From NCBI GenBank assembly GCA_022925895.1, contig JAKSYS010000339.1, positions 1-64,000 of the forward strand: a stretch of DNA of 64,000 nt, in the 5' to 3' direction. Each line of letters starts with the position of its first letter. Position 1 is the stretch's first letter. This document shows positions 1-12,057 of the stretch, piece by piece. The stretch comes from Fragilaria crotonensis. Its lineage: Eukaryota > Bacillariophyta > Fragilariophyceae > Fragilariales > Fragilariaceae. The translations under genes were made by a program, and so were the position numbers. The notes beneath the pieces were generated by a model that was given only the letters and a program-made list of their open reading frames with translations, had not been told where the DNA came from and did no database searches.

Positions 1-440
1 GTAATCATCATTCTTTTGTAAATGATTCAGTCAAGGAATTTGGAAAGTTTTCCTGAATCACAAAACAACTGCATTGAAATCTTTTGACAACCATATCAAC
101 AGATGCGGAGAAATGTGTTGCGGATGATGATCAGAAGCAGTGGACAACAACTCCTTTGCAATGTCCTGTCCTTTGTAGAACCTTCTTTTGAAATCAAACG
201 GCTAGTAGTATTAGAACATGGCGGGTACAGACTTGTTGTCACTAGTCTTCCCACCAGGTGGTGTTGAAGCCAGACTTTTCAAAAGGTTCTTGCAATGCTG
301 ACAATGAAGGGATTTGGTCTGTCATAACATGAATGACACCATCGACAAAAGAGTGGAACACGATGATCACAGCCAGTTGCCTCGTAGTGATATGACCTTC
401 GTGATAGCTACTGTGCCTTCCAGCGCAGTGCCTATCCGTG
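1..440. other. Gene-free stretch
   Basis: I see no supportable gene. The short open frames lack a plausible start, a recognisable domain or coding-like composition. The segment leads up to the first copy of a 14-bp duplication (441-454) that flanks LINE copy 1. Confidence 0.5.
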
Positions 441-454
441 CCGGCCGTATGCTT

Positions 455-1103
455 TCTATATATATAGAACTAATTATCGGGTTGTCACCGTCTCTTGTTC
501 AAGACCTGAGTGTGTACCCCACTGGGCCAAACCGTGTTACAGGCTGGTGGCGTCAGTTGTTGTTATCCTAATCTTAACTTTCCTAATGTGTCTCGGGTCC
601 ATGTAATATAACTGTGGCTGATGGTCGAAAGAAATGTGGCATCAGCAGTTGGCGCTTCCCGGCTTTGGTCATTCGCTCTCGTGACAAGCGAGTATATCGC
701 AGCCAACGTCTCCTTGACGCTGGGCTTTTCTTGAGTAGTTCGTCTATCGGGAGATCACAGTAATGTCGATCCCCTGCCTGTAGTAAATCTGGGAGTGCAT
801 ACAGTTCTCTAATCTCACGGGCTTCCGAGTCTCTGATATCTTTTAATTCTTTTTTGTCGGATTGGTGGAGAACTGTGTTCCGGCTTTTCCGCAGACGTTG
901 TGTGACGTGGTGTAAATGTCGTAGTATGGATGTGAGCTTTGTGAATCCTTTGCCTTGCTGTTCTTTGTTTGCACTATCGAAGATGTCCCAGTTGTCACCA
1001 CTCCACACCCATGTAGCCCTTGACTGCGTTGTCCCATCCAATAGATTCTTGATCCGAGAGTGCGCTGGAGATTCGATTGCGCATTTTCGTGGGGAATTCC
1101 ATA
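455..1103 (-). mobile_element. 5'-truncated LINE copy 1 with 14-bp target duplication
   Basis: This 649-bp insertion is bounded by identical 14-bp direct repeats, CCGGCCGTATGCTT at 441-454 and 1104-1117. On the minus strand it starts abruptly inside the C-terminal part of the family's protein (FPTKM...IGWDNAVKGY), which matches LINE copy 3 (FPTKM...IGWHNALKGY). It ends in an AT-rich tail (TATATATA type). The last conserved block (RHYC...SRRRWLRY...FFR, stop at 583) is shared with copies at 6249-6441 and 43760-43954. The frame shifts once after the first ~35 codons, so the copy is dead. Truncation at the 5' side plus a target duplication is what target-primed reverse transcription leaves. Confidence 0.85.
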
Positions 1104-1117
1104 CCGGCCGTATGCTT

Positions 1118-3864
1118 GCTCTTGTCCTGAAGCATAGCGGCGACACGTTAAATACTAGATCTCTGGTTTTTTAATGTGTTCAAACAACAGGAAGTCTGCT
1201 GGACACCTCAATTCCTCATGAAAAGGTGTGTGCTTGTATTGAAGTGCAACATGATATTCTTTGAACTCTAGAATGTTGATTTTCTTTGTGCTGCGGCACC
1301 AAACAATGACTGTCCTGAATTCGCATGCTGGCTGGGTTACCTCAAGTACCTAAGCTGCCTGGCTGGTGTTTGAGGGTAGATGCAATACTGTTGCACCTAT
1401 GCAAATATTGGTGTAATATGTGACTGATATATGGATTGCAATGGTGTATGACTGTAATGAAAGAAACCTTGGTGCTGGTGTCGTCTATTGCAGCATGATA
1501 CCAGTCTAGTACCGGTAGGTGTGCGGGTGGGAAAATGGTACTGGAAATGTGATCCTCTTGCATACAACAAATCAGCACATCAAATAAGGTGGTTGCTGAC
1601 TCATATCAAAGTTAGCGACTGATAACTAAGTATGGCAAATGCACCAGTCATGATCATCATGAAATCTTTAAAATACCAACATACTTCACAGGTGATGGCT
1701 GCATCACACACCAAGTCAAAGTCACATTAGGTTCAATAGATTTCTTGCAACACAACAGGTTAAGCAGCATGCTGAGGATACTGTCTTATGGCTTCCACTT
1801 CTAAGCCCTCAGCTCTCAACTGATGATACTCTAATACAACAGGAAAGCTTTTGAAGAAGTGCAAAATGGCTCCTCACAATCATGATGATCACAACATCAA
1901 TGCTGCCAATATGATTTTCTGGCATTGCATGAAAAAGACAACCCTCTGACACGCAAAAGGAATCAAAATGGAAGTATAAAGTTGCGTGGTAACACCAATA
2001 CAAGTACATTAGAACAGTTTTGTCAAGAGATGTAACGAGAATTCCGACGAGTTTGACCATCAACACATGTCGGTGGGCTATCAAATCAAATCCTGAAAAG
2101 CATCGAATGGGACTTAATTTTCGACAAAATGTCAGATGATTCCAGCCAGCCAGCCAATTTACGGCATTTCAGTTGGAATTGCTTCCGCGCTTCTTTCGTA
2201 TCCCTTTGCGGAGCGTCCATAATTCGTGAACAAGCAACTTCAAATATAAGTCTGTCAGCACCTCAGCACCATGCATGACAACACTGATAAGGGAACAATC
2301 TCCCGGGCGGTAAGGAAATGACCATATGGTACTGGAATGTCTCATGTCATTTGAAGTTCCTGACAGAATCAAAGAAATGGAGCAAGTAACAACAATTGTC
2401 AGGAACAAGCAAAGAAGTTGTGAAACATGTGTTTGGAAAATAATGGGAATAATTCAAGTCAACTTCGGCATTTTAGTTTGGCACAGCATTTGAGACAATC
2501 TTACAAGAAGTTCTGTCACTCACAAATCTCACAAATTCATGAATTGAGTGACTCTATTCTCATGGTGAGACGGTGCGATGCTGATTCTGATGCCATTGTT
2601 GAAAGAGAGAAAGGAAATCCTCCCTGAGTGACTTTGCATTTACATCCACCACCTGCGGCTTGAGACAGACAACTCCTTCCCCAAATTGCAGTGAGGTCAC
2701 AATGGTGCTGGAATTTATCAAGATGATCTTCTAACTGATGGCAAAAGCTCTGCATTAATCCCGATAGCTACTAATCCTGCCACCAGCCACCTCCTGGCTG
2801 ATGAAACACAACAAGAATGTGAGATTTGGCAATGATGATGCATCAAATTACAATGATTGCATCATTGTTACATCGATTATGTTAGCAGCACAAATATGCT
2901 GAATGCCAGACACTGGACGCAGTTAGCACTCCCCCATGTAAAATGCTGCTTAACTTTCTCTGATGAAGTATGCAGTGAAGACTAGTAATGGCACATCTAA
3001 CAAACGTAATAAAGAGCAGGATACACTTTTCGAGCCCCTGCTGCCTGTTTGGTACAGGGCTCACATTGATGAAAGATATCATTTAAACTGTCTGATGAGC
3101 AGCAAAGAATATAGTGCAGGACCAGGTCAGTATACTTGCATTTGGTTGACACCTAAGATAAGTCTCCTCTCCAAACAAAGCAACTCACCTCAAGTTCATC
3201 CACTATCTTCAACCAGCTCTTTGACCATCCACTATCTTCAACCAGCTCTTCGACCATCCACTATCTTCAACCAGCTCTTCGACTCTATCACCGGCAGACC
3301 TCCCGATGCAACTTGTAGAAAACCGATCCTTGATTTTCCAAGAAGTAGGTCCTTCGAGCATACAGTTTCCTTTTCATGCTAGTTTGGCCTTCTTGTCTTC
3401 ACGACTTCACGATTCAAGTTTTGAGTATATGTTCCTTGTGATCCCTATGCCAGTGCTCGACCAGCCAATAATCCATTTTGCTCTTCACCTGCTGCTTTGG
3501 GCCAGGAGCGCCATGAAATGCCTCTTACAAGCATTTATTGATGGATAATTATGCATTCAGGGATTAGTTTACTACATTCTTGTCCTTTCCATGAAAGGTC
3601 AAAAGATTCGTTTCTTAGGAGGTGTTGGAAGATGGTTTTGCAAATCATGAAGGAAATCTCAGTTCTTCAACAAAAATACTTTGGAGACTTTAACTCCGAA
3701 GAAGAAGGCCAGTGTAGCTCCCAAGAGGAGGATCTGATGCCTTTGAAGAAACGGATTCTGGCTGTTCTGGAAACAAGGCCTGCTCCGATTGGCCAGGGAT
3801 TATAGAATTATTTGAATAGTACTGACAGCAATATTCCGCACTAAGCAACTTTCGTTAAATTCAC
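1118..3864. other. Intergenic, gene-poor region
   Basis: About 2.7 kb without a supportable gene. All frames are short, many begin at non-ATG codons, and none has a recognisable domain. The only clear structure is a 29-bp triplicated repeat near 3200. An 84-codon ATG frame at 3551-3805 is acidic but has no recognisable family. The region ends at the left target duplication of LINE copy 2 (3865-3878). Confidence 0.5.
3197..3283 (+). repeat. 29-bp tandem repeat, three copies
   Basis: Three head-to-tail copies of a unit beginning CATCCACTATCTTCAACCAG start at 3197, 3226 and 3255. They are nearly identical, with one T/C difference late in the unit. The length is not a multiple of three, so a repeated peptide is unlikely. 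Confidence 0.85.
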
Positions 3865-3878
3865 ACAACGTGAATGCG

Positions 3879-6441
3879 ATGTCAACTCGGATTCTGGGAG
3901 TGTTTCAAAATCCAATGGGAGACTTCTCGCATCACATAAGAGTGATGAAGACAAAAGCTGACGCGTATTTCCATCAGATCAAGTCGCCAAGACTTTCGTC
4001 CAGTGACGTTCGCGTCTTTGTTCGAACGACCTACGAACCCGCGATGCGATATTCACTACCAGCGATCGCCATAGACGAAGAGGAATTGGACTCGATCCAA
4101 ACGAGGATTATACCAACTATTGTTCAGAAACTGGGATTCAGTTCCAAACTACCGACGGCTATTCGCTATGAGCCAATTTCCATGGGAGGGTTAGGATTGA
4201 TGGATTTACGTACGGAGTGTGGGATCGAAATGATTAAGTATTTTCGACACCATGTGTACTGCAAGACACAAGTGGGAGAGCTCCTCATTATACAACTGAA
4301 GACAATGCAACTAGAGGCGGGGATTCCTCAACCCTTATTGGAACATCCTGGACTGGAGATTCCGTATCTAACCCCGACGTGGATTTCATCAATGCGTCAA
4401 TTTCTTTCGAACCATAATCTGACAATTTCGGTTACGGATGCTCTTCGAATCGTGACGTTGGGGACTCATGACGAATTCGTGATGCAACCGTCGCGCTTAA
4501 GTCAATACACGGCTAGTCAGCAAAGCGATATAAACTTGGTACGCATATATCTTCAATGTACCACTCTGTCTGACATGCGAGATCATCAGGATCCACGGTG
4601 TATTACCAAAGGTGCTCTATCGGGTGAGCGACAGAGCACCTTTGTGACAAAATGTGGTTGGCCAAGACAAGAAGAACCAACGTCACAACAACGTCGTCTG
4701 TGGAAACGTTACATATCGTCCCAGTTCTTGCGATACGGAACGTTCTGGAAACGCATTCCAACCGATAGCTTGCGAGATATCAAAGCGCGAAGAATTAAGT
4801 CGTCCATCGAACCTCTCGACGGCACCAACGACGTTCCATTTGCGGACATGATCAACAGTCTTCCACCATACCAACGTCGTCTCCTGACTCATATCAATCA
4901 ATGTGCGGATGATTCAGCAGTGTGGAAAGCAAGTCGATCGAAAGGTAAAATAACGATCGCGTCGGATGGAGGTTTGAAAGACATTAGGGGGACTTTCGGG
5001 TGGACGATCAGTACAGGGGACAATACCACTCTTTACGAAGGGGCAGGACCAGTTGATGGTCCTCGTGATGTGGCAAATTCAACGAGATGCGAGATCGCAG
5101 GGCTCGCGGCTCCGCTGCTACTTCTCACGTTGCTCGTTCGCCATTGGGGATCAAAACATAAGTGCAAGTTCAGATGGGTCTGCGACAGTAAAGCAGCATT
5201 GTCCACCAACGTGATTAAACACACCAAAGTTCACGAACAGTGCAAGCAACAACCAGAGAATGCCGACCTTTTGTCCCAGATAAGATCCATGAAGCGGGAG
5301 TCAGGCATACGGGTGTCAACGAAGTGGATTAAAGGCCATCAGACAAGAAAACCAGCCGGATCGAAAGCACACGACGTACAGCGGAATCATCGGGCTGATG
5401 AATTGGCAACATGGTTTAGGGATCACCGGACTAGTGGCCAATCGAGGGACAAGACTGACCACGTCCAAGCGGAAAGGGTTTCTGTATGTATAAACGGCAT
5501 TCGACAAGTTGGACAAGTCGAGGCGTGTATAAGATTCCACATAAACGGATATCATCTCCGATCCTATTTACAATCGAAACATCGGTGGTCCAATGACGTG
5601 TGGGACATGATTGATATCAAAGTGCTCGGGCAGTTCTGCCGGTCACTTATTCCAGCGAAACAGGTAGCGCAAACGAAACTGATGTACGATCAACGCCATA
5701 CGGGTGTTCGCCGGAACAGGGTCGCCACTATAAAAGATCCTTCCTTGACGTTATGCCCCTGTTGCCAACAAACCGAAGAAACCACAGATCATGTTCTGCA
5801 ATGCAAGGAGAATCCGGGACGACGATCGGCTATCAAAGGGTTTCGGAAATCAATGGACGTGCTTGCTTGGAGCGACATCAGCCACACGAACGTTGAAAAG
5901 TCAGCTTTTGGGTTGGTTCACCGAGGAGTCAGGTGACGTCGATATGTCTATGGTACCACAAGGACATGTACCACACGTTGAACTCGCATTACATCAACAA
6001 TCTCGCATCGGGTGGTCCGCTGCGTCACGCGGATTTTTTTCTGTTGCATGGAGCGAATTGGCGGCACAACCGGACGATGTTACAGGCGACTACAATGCGA
6101 CTCGCGGAGACTATATCATGCGGAAGGTGCTTATGGCGGTCCATACTTTCAGCGTAGAGTTATGGAAAGCTCGGAACCACCATCTCCATTCGACGAAGTC
6201 TTCAGTATGCAAGCAACTTCGGACTCCAGAGTTGGTGGAAATTACGCAACTCCACGAAAATGCTCACATGGTAAATGCGGATGATCGCCACTTTTGCGAA
6301 CGACCCCTGGAAGACATTGTGAATGCGAGTTCCTCGGTAAGGCGCCGTTGGTTGCACTACATGCGTAAGGCCCGTGCACGATTTGAACTCGATGGATCTA
6401 CTCAAACGAGGATGACAGATTTTTTCCGAAACACGGGATGA
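3879..6441 (+). pseudogene. LINE polyprotein C-terminal half (RT thumb, RNase H, zinc knuckle)
   Basis: The long frame to 5936 encodes the region after the reverse transcriptase core (STRILGVFQNPMGDF...SMGGLGLMDLRTECGIEMIKYF), about 65% identical by eye to copy 3. RNase H follows, with the acidic residues in TIASDGG (about 4960), RCEIAGL (about 5090), WVCDSKA (about 5180) and HRADELATW (about 5390). A CPCC...H...C zinc knuckle is at about 5755-5805. Near 5860-5890 the frame shifts, and the rest (RIGWSAASRGFF...SSVRRRWLHYMRKA...FFRNTG) continues in the frame that stops at 6441. The ATGs just upstream lie in or before the target duplication, so they are not the native start. It has no cell role beyond retrotransposition. 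Confidence 0.85.
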
Positions 6442-6619
6442 CACGTCAAGGCGACATGATGGATCATGTAGATGAATTCGACGACACGACTGGCAGTAAC
6501 CATGATTGAAAATACTAGGTACCGCGGTTCCGTAAGGATCTGCCGTACCGGGGTACACACTTAGTTTTTGACGAAAGGACTGGGATGGTGATAACCCTAT
6601 AATTAGGTTTTATTATATT
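3879..6619 (+). mobile_element. 5'-truncated LINE copy 2 (RNase H-bearing) with 14-bp target duplication
   Basis: The insertion lies between two perfect copies of ACAACGTGAATGCG (3865-3878 and 6620-6633). It begins inside the protein-coding region, just after the reverse transcriptase catalytic core as seen in copy 3. It runs through RNase H and the C-terminal zinc knuckle and ends in a ~180-bp 3' tail that finishes ATAATTAGGTTTTATTATATTA. Copies 1 and 3 end in a very similar ATAATTAG...T/A-rich tail, which fixes the family's 3' end. The 14-bp duplications are still identical, so the insertion is fairly recent although the frame is broken. Confidence 0.88.
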
Positions 6620-6633
6620 ACAACGTGAATGCG

Positions 6634-8676
6634 CGGCAGAGTGGGGAAACACTGATAAACATGCCTCATTGAACGTGAAACTTGCTGTGGTCCCAGCATA
6701 TGATCATCATTCCTTGCTCTTGTCACGTAGAGCATCAGGCTGCTCTGGATGATAGTGCTACCTGCTGGTGAAAGAACAAAGGAGTGGCGATTGCTAATGA
6801 GGGGATCGGGACCTTTGTTTGCCCTGATGCATCATAGAATGAGACTTGATAAGCACATAGCTAGACCAGCGTTGTCATTTCTCAAATCCGGTGTCCGGAA
6901 GACGTCTAATGCCAAATCACACGGCACAATGAATTGTGTAAGATGCAACTTCAACACAGCTACTGAGCATCACATTGCAGGATTGTCAATTGCACATGAG
7001 ACAGATTGATTTCACCACAGATGAAGAAATGGGAGACAGATGAAAATGGGACGATTGAAGAAAACAGAAAAAATCATGTCTTTCACTTAAAAATACCAAA
7101 GGATCATCCTACTACTATCTGATTAAATACGACCGTACTTTGAAAGCCGGGTTTGGATATTAAAATACTATGACGCAATCATTGAAAGCAGCTCTGTGAT
7201 AGGCCCAGCACCATTGGAAGTACATTAGTTTTTTGAAGGTATGGAACTGTGCTGTATGTTTGTGTGAACATATACAGAAACAATTTGCTTATGATGATCT
7301 TGGCATATTACTGTAGTGGTGCATGTTGAAGAAGGAGCAGAACAAGGTGAACATCCTTGTGTCAGGTTATGCCAATCAAAATACCACTAGCTAATCGCTG
7401 AGCAGATAGTTAAAATTGATGTGTTCTTGCATTCATTTGACCGTCTAGGCGACAAAACCCGAGTGAACTACTGGACTACTGTTGCATTGTTGACCGGGGG
7501 CAAGTACCGTGCTGAGGCGTGGGGAAAGGTGCTATTACAAGGATTGCTCCTGTTACTATGCTTCAGTAGTAGCATTCAAGCAGCAGTTGCAGCCACCTGG
7601 TGCTGGTGTGCCTTCTCGTGGGAGTCCCATTGAGGAGATTACTAAAGAGAGCATTGACGAAGGTATCAATCATCGACGCTTAGGCGATGAAGATTGTTGT
7701 GGAGTGTTGGTGGAGCGTGCAATGAAGTTGTCCAGGTGACCAGAATGAAGAACAGTTGTTTGAGGAGCCACAATGCATCCTCACGAGAAAAACCGTGTGC
7801 ATCTTGATCATCACCAGATAAGGCAAGCTTTCTCCACCAGAGGCTATGATAACCCTCGATGGCATTGCTCCAAGTAATCTGTGCTTGCGATTCCAGTGCT
7901 TTGTCAATAAAGTCTTGGAGATGAGGTGGATACGCACGCTAAATTATCCAGTTAGAAACAAGAGGCAATCACGCCACTAAACCAGCACCATCGAGAACCC
8001 TGTTCAAGGAGCAGGTATCATGTCGGATGAGGGTCAACAATGAGAATGGTTTTACAAAGGAGGGTCACCAGGGAGGATGCATGAGCAGGATTTGCTGTGC
8101 AGCATGTCAGAAAATGTTGTTGGTGATGACTTTTTGCAGCAAGGACAGCATTTTAGAAGATCACCAGAAGGCGGCGAAGACTTGTCTCGCCAAAGACTCA
8201 AGGGTTGATGATTGCGGATGAAGGTCACTCCTGGTGAACCAACATGATTACTTTAGCAATGGTTACATGTAACAGTAGCAATGCAGGATTCCTGTTGGGA
8301 GTCGTACTAGGAAGACTTGGGTTTTGAGGGGCAGCATATGAAGGGAATCGATGCTAAATGGGGGTGGAATAGACGGTAACGGTATAATACTAACAACAGT
8401 TTTAGTTTTAGCTACACTAGTGGGTTCCTCACAACTGATCGGAGGCGTATGATACATACTGGTGTTTACAGTAGCATTTGTGAAACAACCTGTTTACAGC
8501 AAATTCGATGACTATTCCGTCCAGTAGCTTTGAATTCATACAGTACGGTACTACAGTAATGTAGGACACTGTCGTTTCAACATAAATTACCGTCGATTTA
8601 TGTACTGTAGACCTGTAGTACATGTAATCCACGTAACAGTACAACAGTACCCCAGAGTGGTCATACTCCGTAACAG

Positions 8677-8707
<31 letters not shown>

Positions 8708-9088
8708 AACCAAATTTAAAAAGGAGTAGGATATGCACTTTTACAGTGGTACTGGGACTGGCCCAATCCAGCACAGTACAGCTGCAACTACAGTACCAAC
8801 ATTCCCCAACATGCGACATCTGCCACTGGCTTCATCGTTTCTCTGTTCGGACCGAAGTTCTGCGATGGATGAGTCTCGCTGTCATTGACAACACATAATC
8901 TTCATGCTTTAAGTTAAGTTAGCTATGCAAGTTGTGTTCTTGTTGTTATGCTGAAGGCGCTCATCTAGTAATAGAATGTGAATGGCGAGGGTTGCATATT
9001 TCGTACAACATTACTGCATACAAGACAGCGTTTCAAGAGAGAAAGGCAGAGCGTTCACCAATCTACCATCACTGTAATTGAGAGCATC
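6634..9088. other. Intergenic, gene-poor region
   Basis: About 2.4 kb with no supportable gene. Open frames are under 95 codons, overlap each other and show no domain. The segment holds an (AC)13 microsatellite at 8677-8702 and several AGTAC/GTACT-rich patches near 8530-8660. Its end must contain the promoter of the sulfotransferase gene, but I recognise no core element. Confidence 0.5.
8677..8702. repeat. (AC)13 microsatellite
   Basis: A perfect dinucleotide run of thirteen AC units, followed by GCAC. It lies about 390 bp upstream of the sulfotransferase start. Confidence 0.95.
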
Positions 9089-11458
9089 ATGGCCGTCTCC
9101 ACGAGGAACACTGCAAGGCTAGTACATTTGGTCACGCTGGGAGCACCAATTTTTGTCTTGTCAATGTTGACAATGTCGTCACTATCGAGCGAAACGAATC
9201 GGTCTGAAATAGACAGCATAAATGGACCACCAATACCTATGGTCGAAGATGAAGCCAAGCATCCTTGGGAAGATGATTTTCCTATGCATGATGAAAGAGA
9301 CCGCTTCGGTACAGGAAACCAACCAAATTCACTGACGACCAAACTTTGGAAGGGAAAATCGTTTGTTGACAGGCACTGTCAACTAGGTGACGGCACCAGT
9401 GATGACATTCTCCGCGAGTGGTGGCCTGAGGGCGATTGGAAGACCCGAACACCCTATTTTTTGTTGATTGGAGCCAAGAAAGGAGGAACGACCTCCCTGA
9501 CTAGTTGGCTATTTCGACATCCCATGATAATCCGACCCCGCAGGAAGGAGTTGCGTTCGTTTTTACCCACCCATGAAACCAACTTTGACAATTATGATAA
9601 TGTCACTCAGAAATACATGGTCCATCAGATCCGGACCGATATCTACGCAGAGGACTATAATGTGGCCGAGCTGCAGGCAAATGAGAGTGCAATTTCGTTC
9701 GAGGCCACACCTGGGTACCTTCTTTTCAGCACTTTGTCGAGGATTCCCATTCTGTGCACTATGCCATGGGTGAAGTTGTTGGTAGCGCTGCGTAGTCCCA
9801 TTGATCGAAGTTTTTCGAATTACAACTTCTTGCTTGATTACCGCGTCAAAAGGGCCAAACGAGAGGGCTTGACGAACATGGCTCCGTTTCGAACGCTGGA
9901 GGAGTTTCTTGACGATGATATTCAAATGTTGAAGCAAGCCGGTGTTTTGCAAGATCTGCAAGATGACGTTGCGCGTAAAGCGTTTTATGGTTCAGAGGAA
10001 GAACGACATGCATGGACGACCTATCAGAGTCTGGTAGGTAGATCTGAGGCGCCTGTAGGAAGGAGTCTGTACATTCTTCAACTTCAAGAATGGTTTAGTG
10101 CCTTGGAGGAGATAGGCCGCGATCCGCTGTCTGATGTGTTGGTTGTGCGCAACGAAGATATGAAGAATGCGCCAGACGATGTCTTCCAGCAGGTACTGAG
10201 GTGGCTGGGACTGCCATCCTTTACTCCGCCCAATTACACGTCACGAATGGTGACAAGGTACCATTCTGGTCCAATGTCGAACGAGACGTATGCCATGTTG
10301 GAAGAGCTGTATCGTCCATACAATGAGCGGCTGTTTGCATTATTAGGTTGGGATGCCGATGTCTGGGACAATTCACACTTCTTGGAGAAGCAAGCCGAGT
10401 TGTCGAAAGATGCCGATGTCTCCCAAGACAATGAAACGAGTTCGATTGAACTTGAACATATCTATGAACCGCCGTACTTTGATGAAGTGAAGGGCCAGAA
10501 GTTCACGGATCAGTGGTGCGTCTTGGACAATGTATCGTGGTATCCGGAAGGGAACGAACTATGGCAATTGCGAGCGCCGTATTTCATTTTGCCGGGAGCG
10601 AAGAAGTCGGGCACAACATCTGTCGCTTCATATATGATGCAGCATCCACTTGTCGAGCGTGCTCGAACGAAGGAGCTGCAATTCTTCCTCACCAAGAATT
10701 TTCTTCCAGATCATGGAACTGATGACAGCAAATCGCGTGTTCGTGAGGCTCGGGAGCACCTTTACACTATAGACTACCACTCCAACGTCCTGAAGCAGAA
10801 CATTACCGTGATGTCGTTCGATGGAACTCCTGAGTATTTGTTCAATGGTGTTGACATGGTGAGGAGAATCCTCTGCGTGACTCCATGGATCAAGCTCGTG
10901 ATTGTTTTGAGGAATCCGGTAGATCGAGCCTTCAGCAACTGGGCCTTCGCCATGCGGAGGTTTCAGATTAAAACTGTGGTTCCGTTTGAAACGTACATGG
11001 ACCAGGACATGCGGGCATTGAACAATAGCGGAGTCCTGGACGCCACGACTTCCGAGGAAGAGGATGAAGCGTGGTCAATTTATCGTTCAAAACGAATTGA
11101 AGGCGCTATCGGTCGTTCGATCTATGAAATCCAAATTCGTCAATGGTTTCAGGGTCTTGAGAACATCGGTCGAGATCCAAGTACACAGGTCCACTTTGTT
11201 CGATCTGACGAGTTAAAAAAAGACATTCAAGGTACGATGAGGAAGGTTCATGACTTCCTCGGCATTCCGCATGCCCCTGTGTTGAAAGAAAAGGAATTGG
11301 TCGTAACTAAGTACTCTGAGCCCATGCATCCGGCCACACGACGAATGCTGGAGCAATTTTATGAGCCATACAACCAGCGGCTTTACAAGCTTCTGGCAGC
11401 GTATGGCTTTGGTGAAGACTGGCATGGTTACTGGGATCCAAAGGTGCAAAGTGCGTGA
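9089..11458 (+). CDS. Tandem two-domain sulfotransferase, Golgi type II membrane protein
   Basis: The 789-residue protein carries two complete sulfotransferase domains in one chain. Such enzymes move sulfate from PAPS to a carbohydrate or protein acceptor, usually in the Golgi lumen. Residues about 10-34 form one hydrophobic segment that fits a signal anchor. Domain 1 has the 5'-phosphosulfate loop GAKKGGTTS (128-136) and the 3'-phosphate site LRSPIDRSFS (234-243). Domain 2 repeats both: GAKKSGTTS (503-511) and LRNPVDRAFS (607-616). Each domain ends with a similar RPYNERLFALL / EPYNQRLYKLL helix. I chose the ATG at 9089, directly before the anchor; the frame is open further upstream but only with a GTG. 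No intron is needed. The acceptor substrate cannot be read from the sequence. Confidence 0.9.
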   Translation: MAVSTRNTARLVHLVTLGAPIFVLSMLTMSSLSSETNRSEIDSINGPPIPMVEDEAKHPWEDDFPMHDERDRFGTGNQPNSLTTKLWKGKSFVDRHCQLGDGTSDDILREWWPEGDWKTRTPYFLLIGAKKGGTTSLTSWLFRHPMIIRPRRKELRSFLPTHETNFDNYDNVTQKYMVHQIRTDIYAEDYNVAELQANESAISFEATPGYLLFSTLSRIPILCTMPWVKLLVALRSPIDRSFSNYNFLLDYRVKRAKREGLTNMAPFRTLEEFLDDDIQMLKQAGVLQDLQDDVARKAFYGSEEERHAWTTYQSLVGRSEAPVGRSLYILQLQEWFSALEEIGRDPLSDVLVVRNEDMKNAPDDVFQQVLRWLGLPSFTPPNYTSRMVTRYHSGPMSNETYAMLEELYRPYNERLFALLGWDADVWDNSHFLEKQAELSKDADVSQDNETSSIELEHIYEPPYFDEVKGQKFTDQWCVLDNVSWYPEGNELWQLRAPYFILPGAKKSGTTSVASYMMQHPLVERARTKELQFFLTKNFLPDHGTDDSKSRVREAREHLYTIDYHSNVLKQNITVMSFDGTPEYLFNGVDMVRRILCVTPWIKLVIVLRNPVDRAFSNWAFAMRRFQIKTVVPFETYMDQDMRALNNSGVLDATTSEEEDEAWSIYRSKRIEGAIGRSIYEIQIRQWFQGLENIGRDPSTQVHFVRSDELKKDIQGTMRKVHDFLGIPHAPVLKEKELVVTKYSEPMHPATRRMLEQFYEPYNQRLYKLLAAYGFGEDWHGYWDPKVQSA

Positions 11459-11984
11459 GTTCCTCACTTTGAACAAGTTCATTTCAGCTGGGAAAGAGAG
11501 AGAGTACGGGCATCCGAATTGTCTCACTGCCAACTACTATATGTCGGTAGTTGCCAGTTGGAAGGGCGATATACTTCAACGTCTTGTTCAGACACACAGG
11601 TCCATACATCCTAGAATACAGGCAGTGTTCTCCTCCTAAGAAACGTAATAGAAAAGTAAGTCGCTCGACGGCATCACTCTTACCAACGCACATCGAAAAT
11701 TGAAGCACTAAAATGCAAAAAGCAAGAAAAAGTGATAAGATGTATGCTGAAGACAGTGCGTCAAGTGTGTTGTAGGATGCGTATGGCAGGTACACCCATA
11801 CACAAAACGGGTATATCAAACGGGCGCTGAAGCTATAGGACGGATGATATGTGGCACATATGATAGGAATGCTGTCGTTCTTTGCCTACCAGGTACCAGG
11901 TACCAGGTACTGGTATACCGGTTGGACAGATATGGACAACTTTACAGGAAAAAATAATATCAATTTTTGATACTGCAAAACTCT
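11459..11984. other. Intergenic between sulfotransferase and tRNA-Asn
   Basis: No gene is seen. It contains short GGTACC-rich repeats (ACCAGGTACCAGGTACCAGG at about 11889-11908). An AAAA run at 11977-11980 reads as TTTT on the minus strand just after the tRNA 3' end and would serve as the RNA polymerase III stop. Confidence 0.5.
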
Positions 11985-12057
11985 CTCTCGCTATAGGGAT
12001 CGAACCTATGGCCTCAGGATTAACAGTCCCGCGCTCTACCAACTGAGCTAAGCGAGA
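11985..12057 (-). tRNA. tRNA-Asn (GTT)
   Basis: The minus strand folds into a full cloverleaf. The acceptor stem TCTCGCT/AGCGAGA has discriminator G. The D arm GCTC/GAGC contains AGTTGGTA. The anticodon stem CGGGA/TCCTG has loop CTGTTAA (anticodon GTT). The T arm ATAGG/CCTAT has loop TTCGATC. The A box (TAGCTCAGTTGG) and B box (GGTTCGATCCC) match RNA polymerase III internal promoters. No intron is present and CCA is not encoded, as expected for a eukaryotic nuclear tRNA gene. A TTTT stop follows 4 nt downstream. Confidence 0.96.

Noticed and set aside
843-1174. Overlapping frames on both strands around LINE copy 1
   Set aside because: Shadows of the truncated LINE coding sequence bounded by the 14-bp duplications.
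3551-3805. 84-codon ATG frame before LINE copy 2
   Set aside because: No family, no splice context and no conserved motif; could be chance. Kept only as a note in the intergenic entry.
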